A stretch of DNA of 64,000 nt from JBBIQS01 sp037442205 (GTDB taxonomy: Bacteria > Myxococcota > Myxococcia > Myxococcales > UBA5297), in assembly GCA_037442205.1 (NCBI GenBank), contig JBBIQS010000016.1, forward strand, positions 37,096-101,095, given 5' to 3'. This document shows, one piece after another, positions 15,978-23,978 of this stretch; position 1 is the stretch's first letter; every line of letters starts with the position of its first letter. The notes below the pieces were generated by a model. That model made no database searches. It was not told the DNA's origin and was given only the letters and a program-made list of their open reading frames with translations. Made by a program: the position numbers and the translations under genes.

Positions 15978-17261
15978 ATGACCGCCACCCGCACGATGGG
16001 GCTGCTCGCCCTCTGCCTCGCGCTGCCCACCTCGGACGCCCTCGCCCAGGCGGCGAAGGAGTCGCCGCCGGTCGAGGCCCCGGAGAAGGCCGTCCCGCCG
16101 CAGCCGGAGCTACCGGTGGCCGGCAGCCGGACCCACGAGCTGCCGGGCGCGCCGGAGGAGGAGGAGAAGGCCACCGCCGGCTGGATGCCGAAGAAGGGCG
16201 GCTTCGTGCTGCGCGCCCCCGACGACAACTACCTGCTGCGGCTGGGCCTGCAGACCGCCTACAAGTACGAGCCACGCTTCGAGAACGGCCAGGCCGAGTC
16301 GCGCGCCGCGTTCTTCGTCCTGCGACCGATCTTCGCCGGCAACCTCTACGAGAAGTGGATCCACTTCTGGACCAGCCTGGAGCTGCGGGCCGATCCGCCC
16401 TACGTCCTCGACACCTACGTCGACTTCGAGTTCATGAAGGAGTTCGGGCTGCGGGTCGGGCAGCAGTACACCCCCTGGTCCCGGCACGAGTCGCGCGGCC
16501 CGCAGCAGATCCTGTTCCCGGACTGGGACTTCGTGGCCGACCTCTTCTGGACCGGGCGGGACAAGGGCCTCACCGCCTACGGCCTGCCCTGGAAGGGAAT
16601 CTTCGAGTACTACGTCGGCCTCTACAGCGGCTCGCCGCTGCGGCAGTTCACCTCGATCCCCGGCAACTACGTGCTGGAGACGCGGCTGACCTTGAGCCCG
16701 CTGGGCCCGCCCGACGCCACCGAGTATCCCTACTCGATGGAGGACAGCGTCCCTCTGCGCTACTCGTTCTCGCTGCAGGCCTATTCCAGCAAGGTCCAGA
16801 TCTCCGAGGCCAACCTCAACCCGGCCAGCGGCCTGTTCGAGTTCACCGCCACCGGCCAGACCACCCGCAACCTCGCCGGCGGCGCCGACTTCTACCTGCA
16901 GGCCGACCGCTTCACCTTCACCGTCGAGGCCTACCTGCGCAACACCGACCTGTTGGACGGCACCCCGGCCTTCAACGAGCTGGGCGCCTGGGCGCAGCTG
17001 GGAGTCTCGCTCCAGAAGCGGCTGATCCTCGGGCTGCGCGGTTCCTATCTCGACCCCAGCACCCTGGTCGCCAACGACCAGCTCTTCGTGGTCGAGGGCC
17101 TGCTGAGCTGGCTGGTCGATCCGACCCATCTCCACCTGCAGCTGCGCTACGCCTACGGGCACCAGCAGAACCCGGCCGGCGAGAACCTGGGGCCGGTGAC
17201 CCTGACCATCGGGCCGGGGAACGCGCAGATCCTCACCCTGCAGGTCGGGGCCTTCTACTGA
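15978..17261 (+). CDS. Porin-like outer-membrane protein (phosphate-selective porin O/P type)
   Basis: 427 residues with signal peptide (to SDALA-QAA), a 45-residue Pro/Glu-rich N-terminal segment, then a beta-barrel. The entry sequence NYLLRLGLQTAYKY and segments such as VDFEFMKEFGLRVGQQYTPWSRHE and the final ILTLQVGAFY strand with terminal aromatic are typical of OprO/OprP-like porins. The solute is unknown. AGGAG lies 8 nt before ATG; stop and next start overlap (TGATG), so it is translationally coupled to the second barrel. Context suggests uptake or release of glutaminase products or substrates (inference). Confidence 0.82.
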   Translation: MTATRTMGLLALCLALPTSDALAQAAKESPPVEAPEKAVPPQPELPVAGSRTHELPGAPEEEEKATAGWMPKKGGFVLRAPDDNYLLRLGLQTAYKYEPRFENGQAESRAAFFVLRPIFAGNLYEKWIHFWTSLELRADPPYVLDTYVDFEFMKEFGLRVGQQYTPWSRHESRGPQQILFPDWDFVADLFWTGRDKGLTAYGLPWKGIFEYYVGLYSGSPLRQFTSIPGNYVLETRLTLSPLGPPDATEYPYSMEDSVPLRYSFSLQAYSSKVQISEANLNPASGLFEFTATGQTTRNLAGGADFYLQADRFTFTVEAYLRNTDLLDGTPAFNELGAWAQLGVSLQKRLILGLRGSYLDPSTLVANDQLFVVEGLLSWLVDPTHLHLQLRYAYGHQQNPAGENLGPVTLTIGPGNAQILTLQVGAFY

Positions 17262-18610
17262 TGCGAGCGGCGGCGCCGGCGCGGGCGGTTTGCGGGAGGG
17301 CCTTGGCCCTGGCCGCCCTGCTGGCGCTCACCCCGGCGCCGCTCTCCGCCCAGGAGGCGGCCGGCGCGCAGCCGGAGCAGACTCCGGTCGAGGAGACTCA
17401 GGCCGAGGGAACCGGCGGCGAGGGCGGCGAGTACTGGGGCGTCTACGCGCCCGCCAAGGGCTTCAAGGTCGCCAAGACCGACTACGGCGAGCTGAACATC
17501 TCCATCTACATCCTGTGGCGGTACATCAATCAGCTCCCAGGGGTACAGAGCTACTACGACCACCTCGGGCGGCTGCGGCCGATCGACACCCGCAACGACA
17601 TCCAGCTGCACCGCGAGATGCTCTTCTTCTCGGGGTTCATCTACTCGCCCAAGCTGCGCTACCAGAGCCTGATCTGGACGGTGAACTCGACCACCCAGGT
17701 CGCGGTGGCCGGCTACCTGAGCTACGCCTTCCACGAGGCGTTCCAGCTCTACGGGGGAATCGGCGGACTGCCCGGGACCCGGTCGCTGAGCGGGGTATTC
17801 CCCTACTTCCTGGGGACCGACCGGCAGATGGCCGACGACTTCTTCCGCCCCGGGTTCACCGGCGGCGTGTGGGCGATGGGCGAGCCGCTCAAAGGGCTGC
17901 GCTACATCGCCATGGTCGGCGACAACCTGAGCATCCTGGGGGTCAACGCCACCCAGCTGACGCGCTCGCTGGCGGCCTCGGGCAGCGTGTGGTGGATGCC
18001 GACCACCGGCGAGTTCGGCCCCCGCGGCGGCTTCGGCGACTACGAGCGCCACCGGCGGGCCGCCACCCGGGTCGGCGTCTCCTACACCCACAGCAAGGAG
18101 AACCGCTTCAGCCAGCCGCCGCTGACCGCCACCGACAACACCCAGGTCCACCTCGCCGACGGCACGCTGTTCTTCGACCCCGAGACGCTGGCGGTGGGAG
18201 TGACCGCCCAGGACGCCAACTACGACCTGCTGTCGCTGGACGCCGGGCTCAAGTACCGGGGCTTCGCGCTCAACCTCGAGGGCTACTACCGCTGGATGAC
18301 GCACATCGTGGCCGACGGGCCGCTCCCCTTCACCCAGGTGCTCAACTGGGGCCTCTACGTCCAGCCGGCCTACGAGTTTTGGCCGGGGCGGCTGGAGCTG
18401 TTCGGGGCCTTCTCCTGCGTGCTGGGGGACTTCGGTCCGTCGTGGGAGGTGGCCGGCGGGGCCAACGTCTACCCCGGGCCGACCCGGAACTGGCGGATCA
18501 ACGCCGAGCTGCTCTACGTCCACCGCTCGGCGATGACCGGGCTGTTCGGCTTCTACATCGGCGGCCAGACCGGGCCGATAGTGGTGCTGGCCAGCGATCT
18601 CTTCCTGTGA
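17261..18610 (+). CDS. Second outer-membrane beta-barrel protein, porin-like
   Basis: 449 residues: signal peptide ending TPAPLSA-QEA, acidic Glu/Gly linker, then many amphipathic strands rich in Tyr/Trp/Phe (ELNISIYILWRYINQLPG, LKYRGFALNLEGYYRWM, FEFWPGRLELFGAFSCVLG), ending VVLASDLFL. Similar architecture to the preceding gene but low direct identity, so it may be a diverged paralogue or another porin family. Its ATG overlaps the TGA of the previous gene by one base. The frame is open far upstream but there it is antisense or out-of-frame to the other genes. Confidence 0.78.
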   Translation: MRAAAPARAVCGRALALAALLALTPAPLSAQEAAGAQPEQTPVEETQAEGTGGEGGEYWGVYAPAKGFKVAKTDYGELNISIYILWRYINQLPGVQSYYDHLGRLRPIDTRNDIQLHREMLFFSGFIYSPKLRYQSLIWTVNSTTQVAVAGYLSYAFHEAFQLYGGIGGLPGTRSLSGVFPYFLGTDRQMADDFFRPGFTGGVWAMGEPLKGLRYIAMVGDNLSILGVNATQLTRSLAASGSVWWMPTTGEFGPRGGFGDYERHRRAATRVGVSYTHSKENRFSQPPLTATDNTQVHLADGTLFFDPETLAVGVTAQDANYDLLSLDAGLKYRGFALNLEGYYRWMTHIVADGPLPFTQVLNWGLYVQPAYEFWPGRLELFGAFSCVLGDFGPSWEVAGGANVYPGPTRNWRINAELLYVHRSAMTGLFGFYIGGQTGPIVVLASDLFL

Positions 18611-18622
18611 CAGGAGCGCGCG

Positions 18623-19687
18623 ATGAGATGGTTTCGCGGCATTCTGCTGGCGATCGCGGTCGGCCTGCCGTGGGCGGTCTCGCCGCAGGCGGGCAGCGCC
18701 CCGCCGGCGGGCGATTTCTACGACGCCCACTGCCACCTGACCAACTACGTGCAGCAGGGGCCGGACATCCGCGCTTTCCTGGCGGTGATGGGCCAGCGGG
18801 TGGGCCGGTCGGTGCTCTTCGGGATCCCGCTGCAGCAGACCTGGGCCCACGCCAACACCGGCGACTTCGCCCCGGCCTACTACCTGGAGAGCGACGCCCC
18901 GCTCTACTACTACTCGTTCACCGACGCGATCATCGCCCACGCCTATCTGTCCCTGCCGGCCGAGCTGCGGGCGCGCTTCGATCCGATGATCACCGGCTTC
19001 AACCCCGCCGACATGTACGCCGCCGACCACGTCCGCCGGGTGCTGCAGCTCTACCCGGGCGTGTTCTCGGGAATCGGCGAGTTCAGCATCCACAAAGAGT
19101 TCGTCTCCTCGAAGGTGGCCGGGGAGATCGCCAGCCTGTCGAACCCCGCGCTCGACCGGCTGCTCGACTTCGCCGGCGAGGTCGGGCTGGTGGCGCTGAT
19201 CCACAACGACCTCGACATGCCCTTCGCCAAGGACAAGGAGCCGGTCTACCTCGAGCCGATGAAGGCGCTGCTGGCGCGCCACCCCAAGACCACCATCATC
19301 TGGGCCCACCTCGGGCTTGGGCGGGTGGTGCGGCCGCCGGAGAACCAAGTGGAGATCGCCGAGGGCATCCTGGGCGATCCCAGGATGAGCCACGTCTACT
19401 TCGACATCTCCTGGTCAGAGGTGGCCAAGTACCTGGAGCGCACGCCGCAGAGCGCCGACAACGTCGCCCGGGTCATCAACCGCTATCCCGACCGCTTCCT
19501 GTTCGGCACCGACGAGGTCGCCCAGGCCGACGCCGCCAAGTACTACGCCGTCTTCGACCTCTACCGGGCGCTGTTCGAGCGGCTGAGCCCGGCGGCGAGC
19601 CAGAAGCTGCGGACCGGCAACTACCAGCGGCTGTTCGACGAGGCCCGGCGCAAGGTGCGCGCCTGGGAGAAGGCGAACCTGCACTGA
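18623..19687 (+). CDS. Exported amidohydrolase (TIM-barrel, Amidohydro_2 type)
   Basis: 354 residues with signal peptide (to SPQAGSA). The metal-binding HxH is H36-C-H38 in YDAHCHLTNY; further ligands are expected at VALIHND, IIWAHLGLGR and FGTDE (near residue 296), giving the full set for a metal-dependent hydrolase of the Amidohydro_2 superfamily. The substrate could be a cyclic amide, ester or decarboxylation substrate; not determinable. AGGAG precedes ATG and the gap to the upstream porin is 12 nt. As an exported enzyme in one operon with exported glutaminase it may act on related amide-nitrogen compounds (inference). Confidence 0.85.
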   Translation: MRWFRGILLAIAVGLPWAVSPQAGSAPPAGDFYDAHCHLTNYVQQGPDIRAFLAVMGQRVGRSVLFGIPLQQTWAHANTGDFAPAYYLESDAPLYYYSFTDAIIAHAYLSLPAELRARFDPMITGFNPADMYAADHVRRVLQLYPGVFSGIGEFSIHKEFVSSKVAGEIASLSNPALDRLLDFAGEVGLVALIHNDLDMPFAKDKEPVYLEPMKALLARHPKTTIIWAHLGLGRVVRPPENQVEIAEGILGDPRMSHVYFDISWSEVAKYLERTPQSADNVARVINRYPDRFLFGTDEVAQADAAKYYAVFDLYRALFERLSPAASQKLRTGNYQRLFDEARRKVRAWEKANLH

Positions 19688-19716
19688 CTCGAGGCCGGGC
19701 GCCGGGCGGGTGAGCG

Positions 19717-20493
19717 ATGAACGCCGTTCTGATCGATGGGCTGATCGCCGCCGCGATGTTCCTGCTGATGATCGGCTGCGCGGAGCTCGGCCGATGGGCG
19801 GAGCTGGCGAGGGCGCGCCGCGAACCCGGCTCTCCCGTCGGAGCCACGGGGATCGTCGAGCCGTCGATCTTGGGGCTGTTGGCCCTGCTGCTCGGCTTCA
19901 CCTTCGGGTGGTCGGGGTCGCGGCTGGACTACCACCGGCGACTGGTGGCCGAGGAGGCGAACGCCATCGGCACCGCCTACCTGCGGATCGACCTGCTGCC
20001 GCCGGAGGTGCAGCCCCAGCTGCGCGACCTGTTCCGGAAGTATCTCGAGGAGCGGATCAGGGCCGGGACCATGGGTCCCGAGGGCCGGGTGGTGCGCCCC
20101 GAGCCCGAGGAATCGGCCCGCCTGCAGCGGGAGATCTGGTCGCGAGCCGAGGCTGCGGTGAAGCGAACGGAGTGGACCCCGCCGGCCATCCTGCTGCTGC
20201 CGGCGATCAACGCGATGATCGACGTGACCACCAAGCGGCGGATCGAGCTCTATTCCCACGTTCCGCTGATGGTGATCGCGCTGTTCGGATTCGTCGCCCT
20301 GGTGAACGCCTTCCTGGTCGGGCGGACCACCGCTGCGAGCAAGACGCACAACGTGCTGCAGTCGGTGACCTTCTCTGCGGCGATTGCCGCGACTCTCTTC
20401 GTGGTCCTGGATCTGGAGTTTCCGCGGGCCGGGCTCATCCGCCTGAATCTGGTGGAGGAGGCGATGATCCAGCTGCGCGACACGATGAGGTAG
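19717..20493 (+). CDS. Bestrophin-like (DUF4239-type) membrane protein
   Basis: 258 residues with four predicted membrane helices: two near the N-terminus (LIDGLIAAAMFLLMIG; SILGLLALLLGFTFGW) and two near the C-terminus (VPLMVIALFGFVALVNAFLVG; VTFSAAIAATLFVVLDL), enclosing a soluble helical middle. The pattern YHRRLVAEEANAIGTAYLRIDLLP after helix 2 and LDLEFPRAGLI after helix 4 is that of the DUF4239 family, predicted anion-channel-like by similarity to bestrophins. It is 29 nt after the amidohydrolase and may be the last gene of that operon; its 3' end overlaps an opposite-strand small gene. Confidence 0.8.
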   Translation: MNAVLIDGLIAAAMFLLMIGCAELGRWAELARARREPGSPVGATGIVEPSILGLLALLLGFTFGWSGSRLDYHRRLVAEEANAIGTAYLRIDLLPPEVQPQLRDLFRKYLEERIRAGTMGPEGRVVRPEPEESARLQREIWSRAEAAVKRTEWTPPAILLLPAINAMIDVTTKRRIELYSHVPLMVIALFGFVALVNAFLVGRTTAASKTHNVLQSVTFSAAIAATLFVVLDLEFPRAGLIRLNLVEEAMIQLRDTMR

Positions 20494-20701
20494 GGCCGCC
20501 CGGATCCGACCCGCGGCCGGGGCTGCGGCCGGCCCAGGCCAGGACGGCGCCGATCAGGACGAGCACGGCGCCGGGCCAGATGAAGACGAACGGGAGCGCG
20601 AACATCAATCCGCCCGGCGGCCAGGTCGCCAGGCCGAGCAGGAGCAGCAGCACTCCCGCGAATAGCGACAGCCAGCCGAGCCATTGGGCGATGCGGCGCA
20701 T
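20435..20701 (-). CDS. Small two-helix membrane protein
   Basis: 88 residues: MRRIAQWLGWLSLFAG followed by two hydrophobic helices (LLLLLGLATW and FVFIWPGAVLVLIGAVLAW) with a short turn between, then a Pro/Ser/Gly-rich tail. The tail overlaps the last 59 bp of the bestrophin-like gene on the other strand, so it may be a by-product of the overlap, while the first 60 residues look genuine. GGGGGCC sits 6 nt before the ATG. Function unknown. Confidence 0.5.
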   Translation of the reverse strand: MRRIAQWLGWLSLFAGVLLLLLGLATWPPGGLMFALPFVFIWPGAVLVLIGAVLAWAGRSPGRGSDPGGPTSSCRAAGSSPPPPDSGG

Positions 20702-20785
20702 TTCGGCCCCCGGAGCAACCAGGCTTCCAGTGTCTTGCGCCTCGGCGAAGAGGCGCAAGCCCTTCCGAAATGCTATGGACGCGCC

Positions 20786-21364
20786 ATGGCTGGATTCGCC
20801 GATTCCCTCGAGCTGCTCCCCGCTCGCCCCGAGTATGCCGAACCCTTCCTCCGCTGGCGGAAGGACCCTGTCGCCCAGCGCTTCAACCCGTTCATGCCCA
20901 TGGGGCTGGAGGCTTGTCGCGACCGGCTGTCGAGGGAAGGGCGCGATCTCTCTGCGTTCGGGCAGACGGATGCCTTTCGTTGGTTCGTGCGCCGGAATGG
21001 AGAGATCGCCGGCACGGTGTCGGTGAGCGGCTTCAACCGAATGATGCTCCTGGCGGAGATCGGCTACCTCGTCGCGCCCGAGCATCGAGGCCGGGGCGTT
21101 GGCGCGGCGGCGGTGAGGCTGCTGATCGATCAGCTCTTCCCGCGGACCCCGCTGCGCAAGCTCATCGCCTTCGTCCAGGAGGACAACCTCGCCTCGCGCC
21201 GCCTCCTCGAACGACTGGGATTCTCCTGCGAGGGCCTGCTGCGCGAGCACTACCTGGTGCAGGGCAAGCCGGTGAACGAGGTGCTGTACGGGTTGCTGGC
21301 CAGGGAGTGGCGAGGCTCCGAGGCGAATCGTTCCTCGGGACCGGAGCAGACCCTGGCCCGATAG
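20786..21364 (+). CDS. GNAT-family N-acetyltransferase (RimJ/RimL-like)
   Basis: 192 residues. The acetyl-CoA binding motif is EIGYLVAPEHRGRGVGAAAVRLL (R/Q-x-x-G-x-G/A present as RGRGVG), followed by AFVQEDNLASRRLLERLGFSCEGLLREHY, the typical RimL-type end. It transfers an acetyl group from acetyl-CoA to an amine; acceptor unknown. Start ATG at 20786 puts MAGFADSLELLPARPEYAEPF at the N-terminus; in-frame sequence upstream overlaps the divergent small membrane gene's promoter region. Confidence 0.88.
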   Translation: MAGFADSLELLPARPEYAEPFLRWRKDPVAQRFNPFMPMGLEACRDRLSREGRDLSAFGQTDAFRWFVRRNGEIAGTVSVSGFNRMMLLAEIGYLVAPEHRGRGVGAAAVRLLIDQLFPRTPLRKLIAFVQEDNLASRRLLERLGFSCEGLLREHYLVQGKPVNEVLYGLLAREWRGSEANRSSGPEQTLAR

Positions 21365-21439
21365 AGCCATTCAGGAGACCCGGAGTGCCCCCAGGGCCCT
21401 CGGTGCGAGCTCGCTTGATTGCGCCGTGGTTTCGGCCAC

Positions 21440-22096
21440 TTAGAACTCTCGCGCCGCGGCGACCCCCGCCACCGTTCCGAACGCCGCCCCCGCCAGCACG
21501 TCGGTCAGGTAGTGGCGGTCCGACACGATCCGCAGCAGCCCGACGAACAGCGCCAGCGCGAACAGCGGCGCGCCGTACCACATCCGCGCCCCGCGCCAGC
21601 AGGCCAGCCTTGTGGTCGCCGCCGCCATCGCCGAGACCGCGCTGGTGTGATTGGAGAAGAACGAGCCGTACCGGTCCCGCCCCTTCGCCCCTGTCTCGGC
21701 GGCGAATGGCCGCTCCCGCGGGGCCACGAACTTGATCACCTGGTTGACCGCCCCCGCCAGCGTCGCCGCCCGCGTCACCCTCAGGGCGTCCGCCAGGAAG
21801 GGCTGGCGCCGCGTGGGCACGCTGTAGAGCGCCGCGGTGCACGCCAGCGGCACAGCCACGTACGCCAGCGCGTCCGACAGCCGATTGGCCTGCTCCGCCC
21901 GCTCCGGCCGCAGCAGCCATTGCCTCGCCGTCCGGTCGACGGTGTTCAGCATCCGGTTCGCCGTCTTCTCCGCCGGCGTCTGCGGCGAGCGCCGCACCCG
22001 CAGGTACTCGCCCCCCGCCCACAGCGCCGCCGCCCCGCCCGGAATCGCCAACTCCAGGGGCCAGCGCACCGACCGCTTCCTCCACGGGAGCTTCAT
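21440..22096 (-). CDS. PAP2-family membrane phosphatase
   Basis: 218 residues with several hydrophobic helices. The three phosphatidic-acid-phosphatase motifs are seen: KFVAPRERP (KxxxxxxRP), SFFSNHTSAVSA (in place of PSGH) and RIVSDRHYLTDVLAG (SRxxxxxHxxxD). It should dephosphorylate a lipid phosphate such as phosphatidic acid or undecaprenyl pyrophosphate at the membrane. The substitution of PSGH by SNHTS keeps the catalytic histidine. The start is uncertain: ATG 22096 lacks a good ribosome site, and an in-frame longer form begins at 22168. Confidence 0.82.
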   Translation of the reverse strand: MKLPWRKRSVRWPLELAIPGGAAALWAGGEYLRVRRSPQTPAEKTANRMLNTVDRTARQWLLRPERAEQANRLSDALAYVAVPLACTAALYSVPTRRQPFLADALRVTRAATLAGAVNQVIKFVAPRERPFAAETGAKGRDRYGSFFSNHTSAVSAMAAATTRLACWRGARMWYGAPLFALALFVGLLRIVSDRHYLTDVLAGAAFGTVAGVAAAREF

Positions 22097-22302
22097 CCTG
22101 TTCAAGTGGCCACCACCCTGCGGCTGGACAACCTTGCGCCGACCTCTCGCTCGCCTGGGCCTCGGCACTCTCTCTCGATCGACAGGCTCCGTCCCCGCCT
22201 TTGGGAGGAACCCCGGGCGCGCCGGACACTCGGATCGACCCCGACCCGCGTTATGTATGATCTGTGAGGGCCGCGGCCTTGAATCCCCCGCTCCCAGCTC
22301 GG

Positions 22303-22893
22303 ATGATCGCCTCCCAAGAGCCTTTCGCTCCCCTCCCCGTCTCCTTCTACGACCGGCCGACCGATCAGGTCGCCCGCGAGCTCATCGGCTGCCTGGTCGT
22401 CCACCGGGACGCGGACGTGCTGCGCGTCGGGCGCATCGTCGAGACCGAAGCCTACCTGGGGATCAAGGACCTGGCCTGCCACTCCGCCCGCGGCCGCACC
22501 GCGCGCACCGAAGTCATGTTCGGCCCGCCCGGCCGCGCCTACGTCTACTTCATCTACGGCATGCACCACTGCCTCAACGCCGTCACCCGCCCCGAGGGCT
22601 TCGCCGAGGCGGTCCTGATCCGCGCCCTCGAGCCGGTCCAGGGCTGCCTGGGCGAGACCGACGGCCCGGGCAAGCTCTGCCGCGCCCTGCGCATCGACCG
22701 GCGCCACAACGGCCACGACCTCACCTCGAGCAACCTCCTCTTCGCGGTGGGCGAGCGGCCTCCCAAGCGCCTGGCACGCGCGCCGCGGGTCGGAGTCGCC
22801 TACGCCGGGGCCTGGGCCAGGCGGCTGCTGCGCTTCTACGAGGAGGGAAGCCCCCACGTCTCCCGGGTCGGCCTGCGCTCGAGAGGCTGTTAA
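22303..22893 (+). CDS. mpg: DNA-3-methyladenine glycosylase (MPG/AAG family)
   Basis: 196 residues from ATG 22303 (a GTG at 22264 would add 13). The AAG/MPG family blocks are intact: FYDRPTDQVARELIGCLVV, VETEAYLGIKDLACHSARGRTARTEVMFGPPGRAYVYFIYGMHHCLNAVT and DGPGKLCRALRID. The catalytic Glu lies in VETEAY and the base-wedging Tyr in YVYFIYGMH. The enzyme excises alkylated and deaminated purines to start base-excision repair. Length fits the family. Next gene is the ECF sigma factor 45 bp downstream. Confidence 0.93.
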   Translation: MIASQEPFAPLPVSFYDRPTDQVARELIGCLVVHRDADVLRVGRIVETEAYLGIKDLACHSARGRTARTEVMFGPPGRAYVYFIYGMHHCLNAVTRPEGFAEAVLIRALEPVQGCLGETDGPGKLCRALRIDRRHNGHDLTSSNLLFAVGERPPKRLARAPRVGVAYAGAWARRLLRFYEEGSPHVSRVGLRSRGC

Positions 22894-22938
22894 CAAGGCG
22901 AGCTATTCCAGTTTTTGGCGCCGTGATAGAAGGGCCAC

Positions 22939-23616
22939 GTGAGCGAAGCCGCACAAGTCATCGACGACAAGGACCTGGTCGAGCGCGCCCGGAGCCGGGA
23001 CGTGGCGGCCTTCGAGCAGCTGGTGTCCCGCTACCGCTCCAAGGTCTACGGCCTGGCGGTGCGCATGATGCAGGACTCGGCGGACGCCGAGGAGATCCTG
23101 CAGGAGACCTTCCTGTCGGCCTGGCAGAACCTGCCCGGCTTCCGCGGGGAGTCGGCCTTCGGCAGCTGGCTGTACCGCATCTGCGCCAACTTCGCGCTGA
23201 TGCGCCTGCGCCGCCGCAAGGTCGAGGGCGAGGCCACCGGCGAGCAGCCGGCCAACGCCGCGGCCAACCCCGAGAACCTCCCCGGCCCGCGCTTCGACTC
23301 CGAGGGCAGCCTGCTGACCATGCCCTCCTACGACTGGTCGCGCGGCACCGAGGAGAAGGCCCTCGACCACGAGCTGCGCCGGGCCATCGAGGCCGCCACC
23401 GCCTCGCTCCCCACCGAGCACCGCAGCGTGTTCCTGCTCAAGGACATCGAGGGGCTCTCCTACGAGGAGATCGCCGAGGTGATGGGGACCACCGTCCCGG
23501 CGGTCAAGAGCCGGCTCCACCGCGCCCGGCTGGCGCTGCGCGAGGCGATCGACAACTTCTACAAGCGGCCGGGAAAGCAGCAGGATCAGGCGACCCGCTC
23601 CGGGGATCGTCCATGA
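22939..23616 (+). CDS. ECF-type RNA polymerase sigma factor (RpoE-like)
   Basis: 225 residues starting at GTG with GAAGGG eight bases before. Region 2 is seen at about 20-90 (DVAAFEQLVSRYRSKVYGLAVRMMQDSADAEEILQETFLSAWQNL) and region 4 at about 155-210 (LPTEHRSVFLLKDIEGLSYEEIAEVMGTTVPAVKSRLHRARLALRE). The inter-domain linker is longer than usual (about 60 residues, Pro/Asn/Gly-rich). It directs RNA polymerase to a stress or envelope regulon and is probably held inactive by the zinc anti-sigma encoded 67 bp downstream. Confidence 0.93.
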   Translation: MSEAAQVIDDKDLVERARSRDVAAFEQLVSRYRSKVYGLAVRMMQDSADAEEILQETFLSAWQNLPGFRGESAFGSWLYRICANFALMRLRRRKVEGEATGEQPANAAANPENLPGPRFDSEGSLLTMPSYDWSRGTEEKALDHELRRAIEAATASLPTEHRSVFLLKDIEGLSYEEIAEVMGTTVPAVKSRLHRARLALREAIDNFYKRPGKQQDQATRSGDRP

Positions 23617-23683
23617 GGAATCCGAGCTGCGGGAAACCTGGACTGCGGTCCGGCATCGTAAAGGCAGCCTTCGAGGAATGCCC

Positions 23684-23962
23684 GTGAGCGAGCACGACCA
23701 CAAGCACGACAGTGGCTCTCCCGAGTGGGTGACGTGCAAGCACTCGCTCGCGCTGCTGGTGGAGTACCTCGACGGCACCCTGCCGCCGCAGGAGAAGGCG
23801 GCGCTGGACCGGCACTTCCGGGCCTGCCCGCCGTGCATCGACTTCGTCCGCAAGTACCGCTCCACCCCCGACCTGTGCCGCTCGACGATGAAGGAAGATG
23901 TCCCCGCTGAGATGTCGCAGCGGCTCACCGCCTTCCTCCACGGCAAGCTCAAGGCCGGCTGA
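23684..23962 (+). CDS. Zinc-finger anti-sigma factor (zf-HC2)
   Basis: 92 residues. The anti-sigma zinc motif is HFRACPPCIDFVRKY (HxxxCxxC) with a preceding conserved CKHSLALLVEYLDGTLPPQEKAALD helix, the usual anti-sigma domain of ECF partners. No membrane helix is present, so it is a soluble anti-sigma, perhaps redox or metal responsive. GTG 23684 follows GAGGAA with a 5-nt spacer; the ATG at 23678 overlaps that ribosome site. It sits directly downstream of its likely cognate sigma gene. Confidence 0.88.
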   Translation: MSEHDHKHDSGSPEWVTCKHSLALLVEYLDGTLPPQEKAALDRHFRACPPCIDFVRKYRSTPDLCRSTMKEDVPAEMSQRLTAFLHGKLKAG

Positions 23963-23978
23963 CACGGCGCGGCATCCC

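Noticed and set aside
15557..17260. Open frame upstream of the second porin continuing through the glutaminase and first porin
   Set aside because: It is an Arg/Gly/Ala-rich shadow out of frame with both real genes; only the part from ATG 17261 has a signal peptide and strands.
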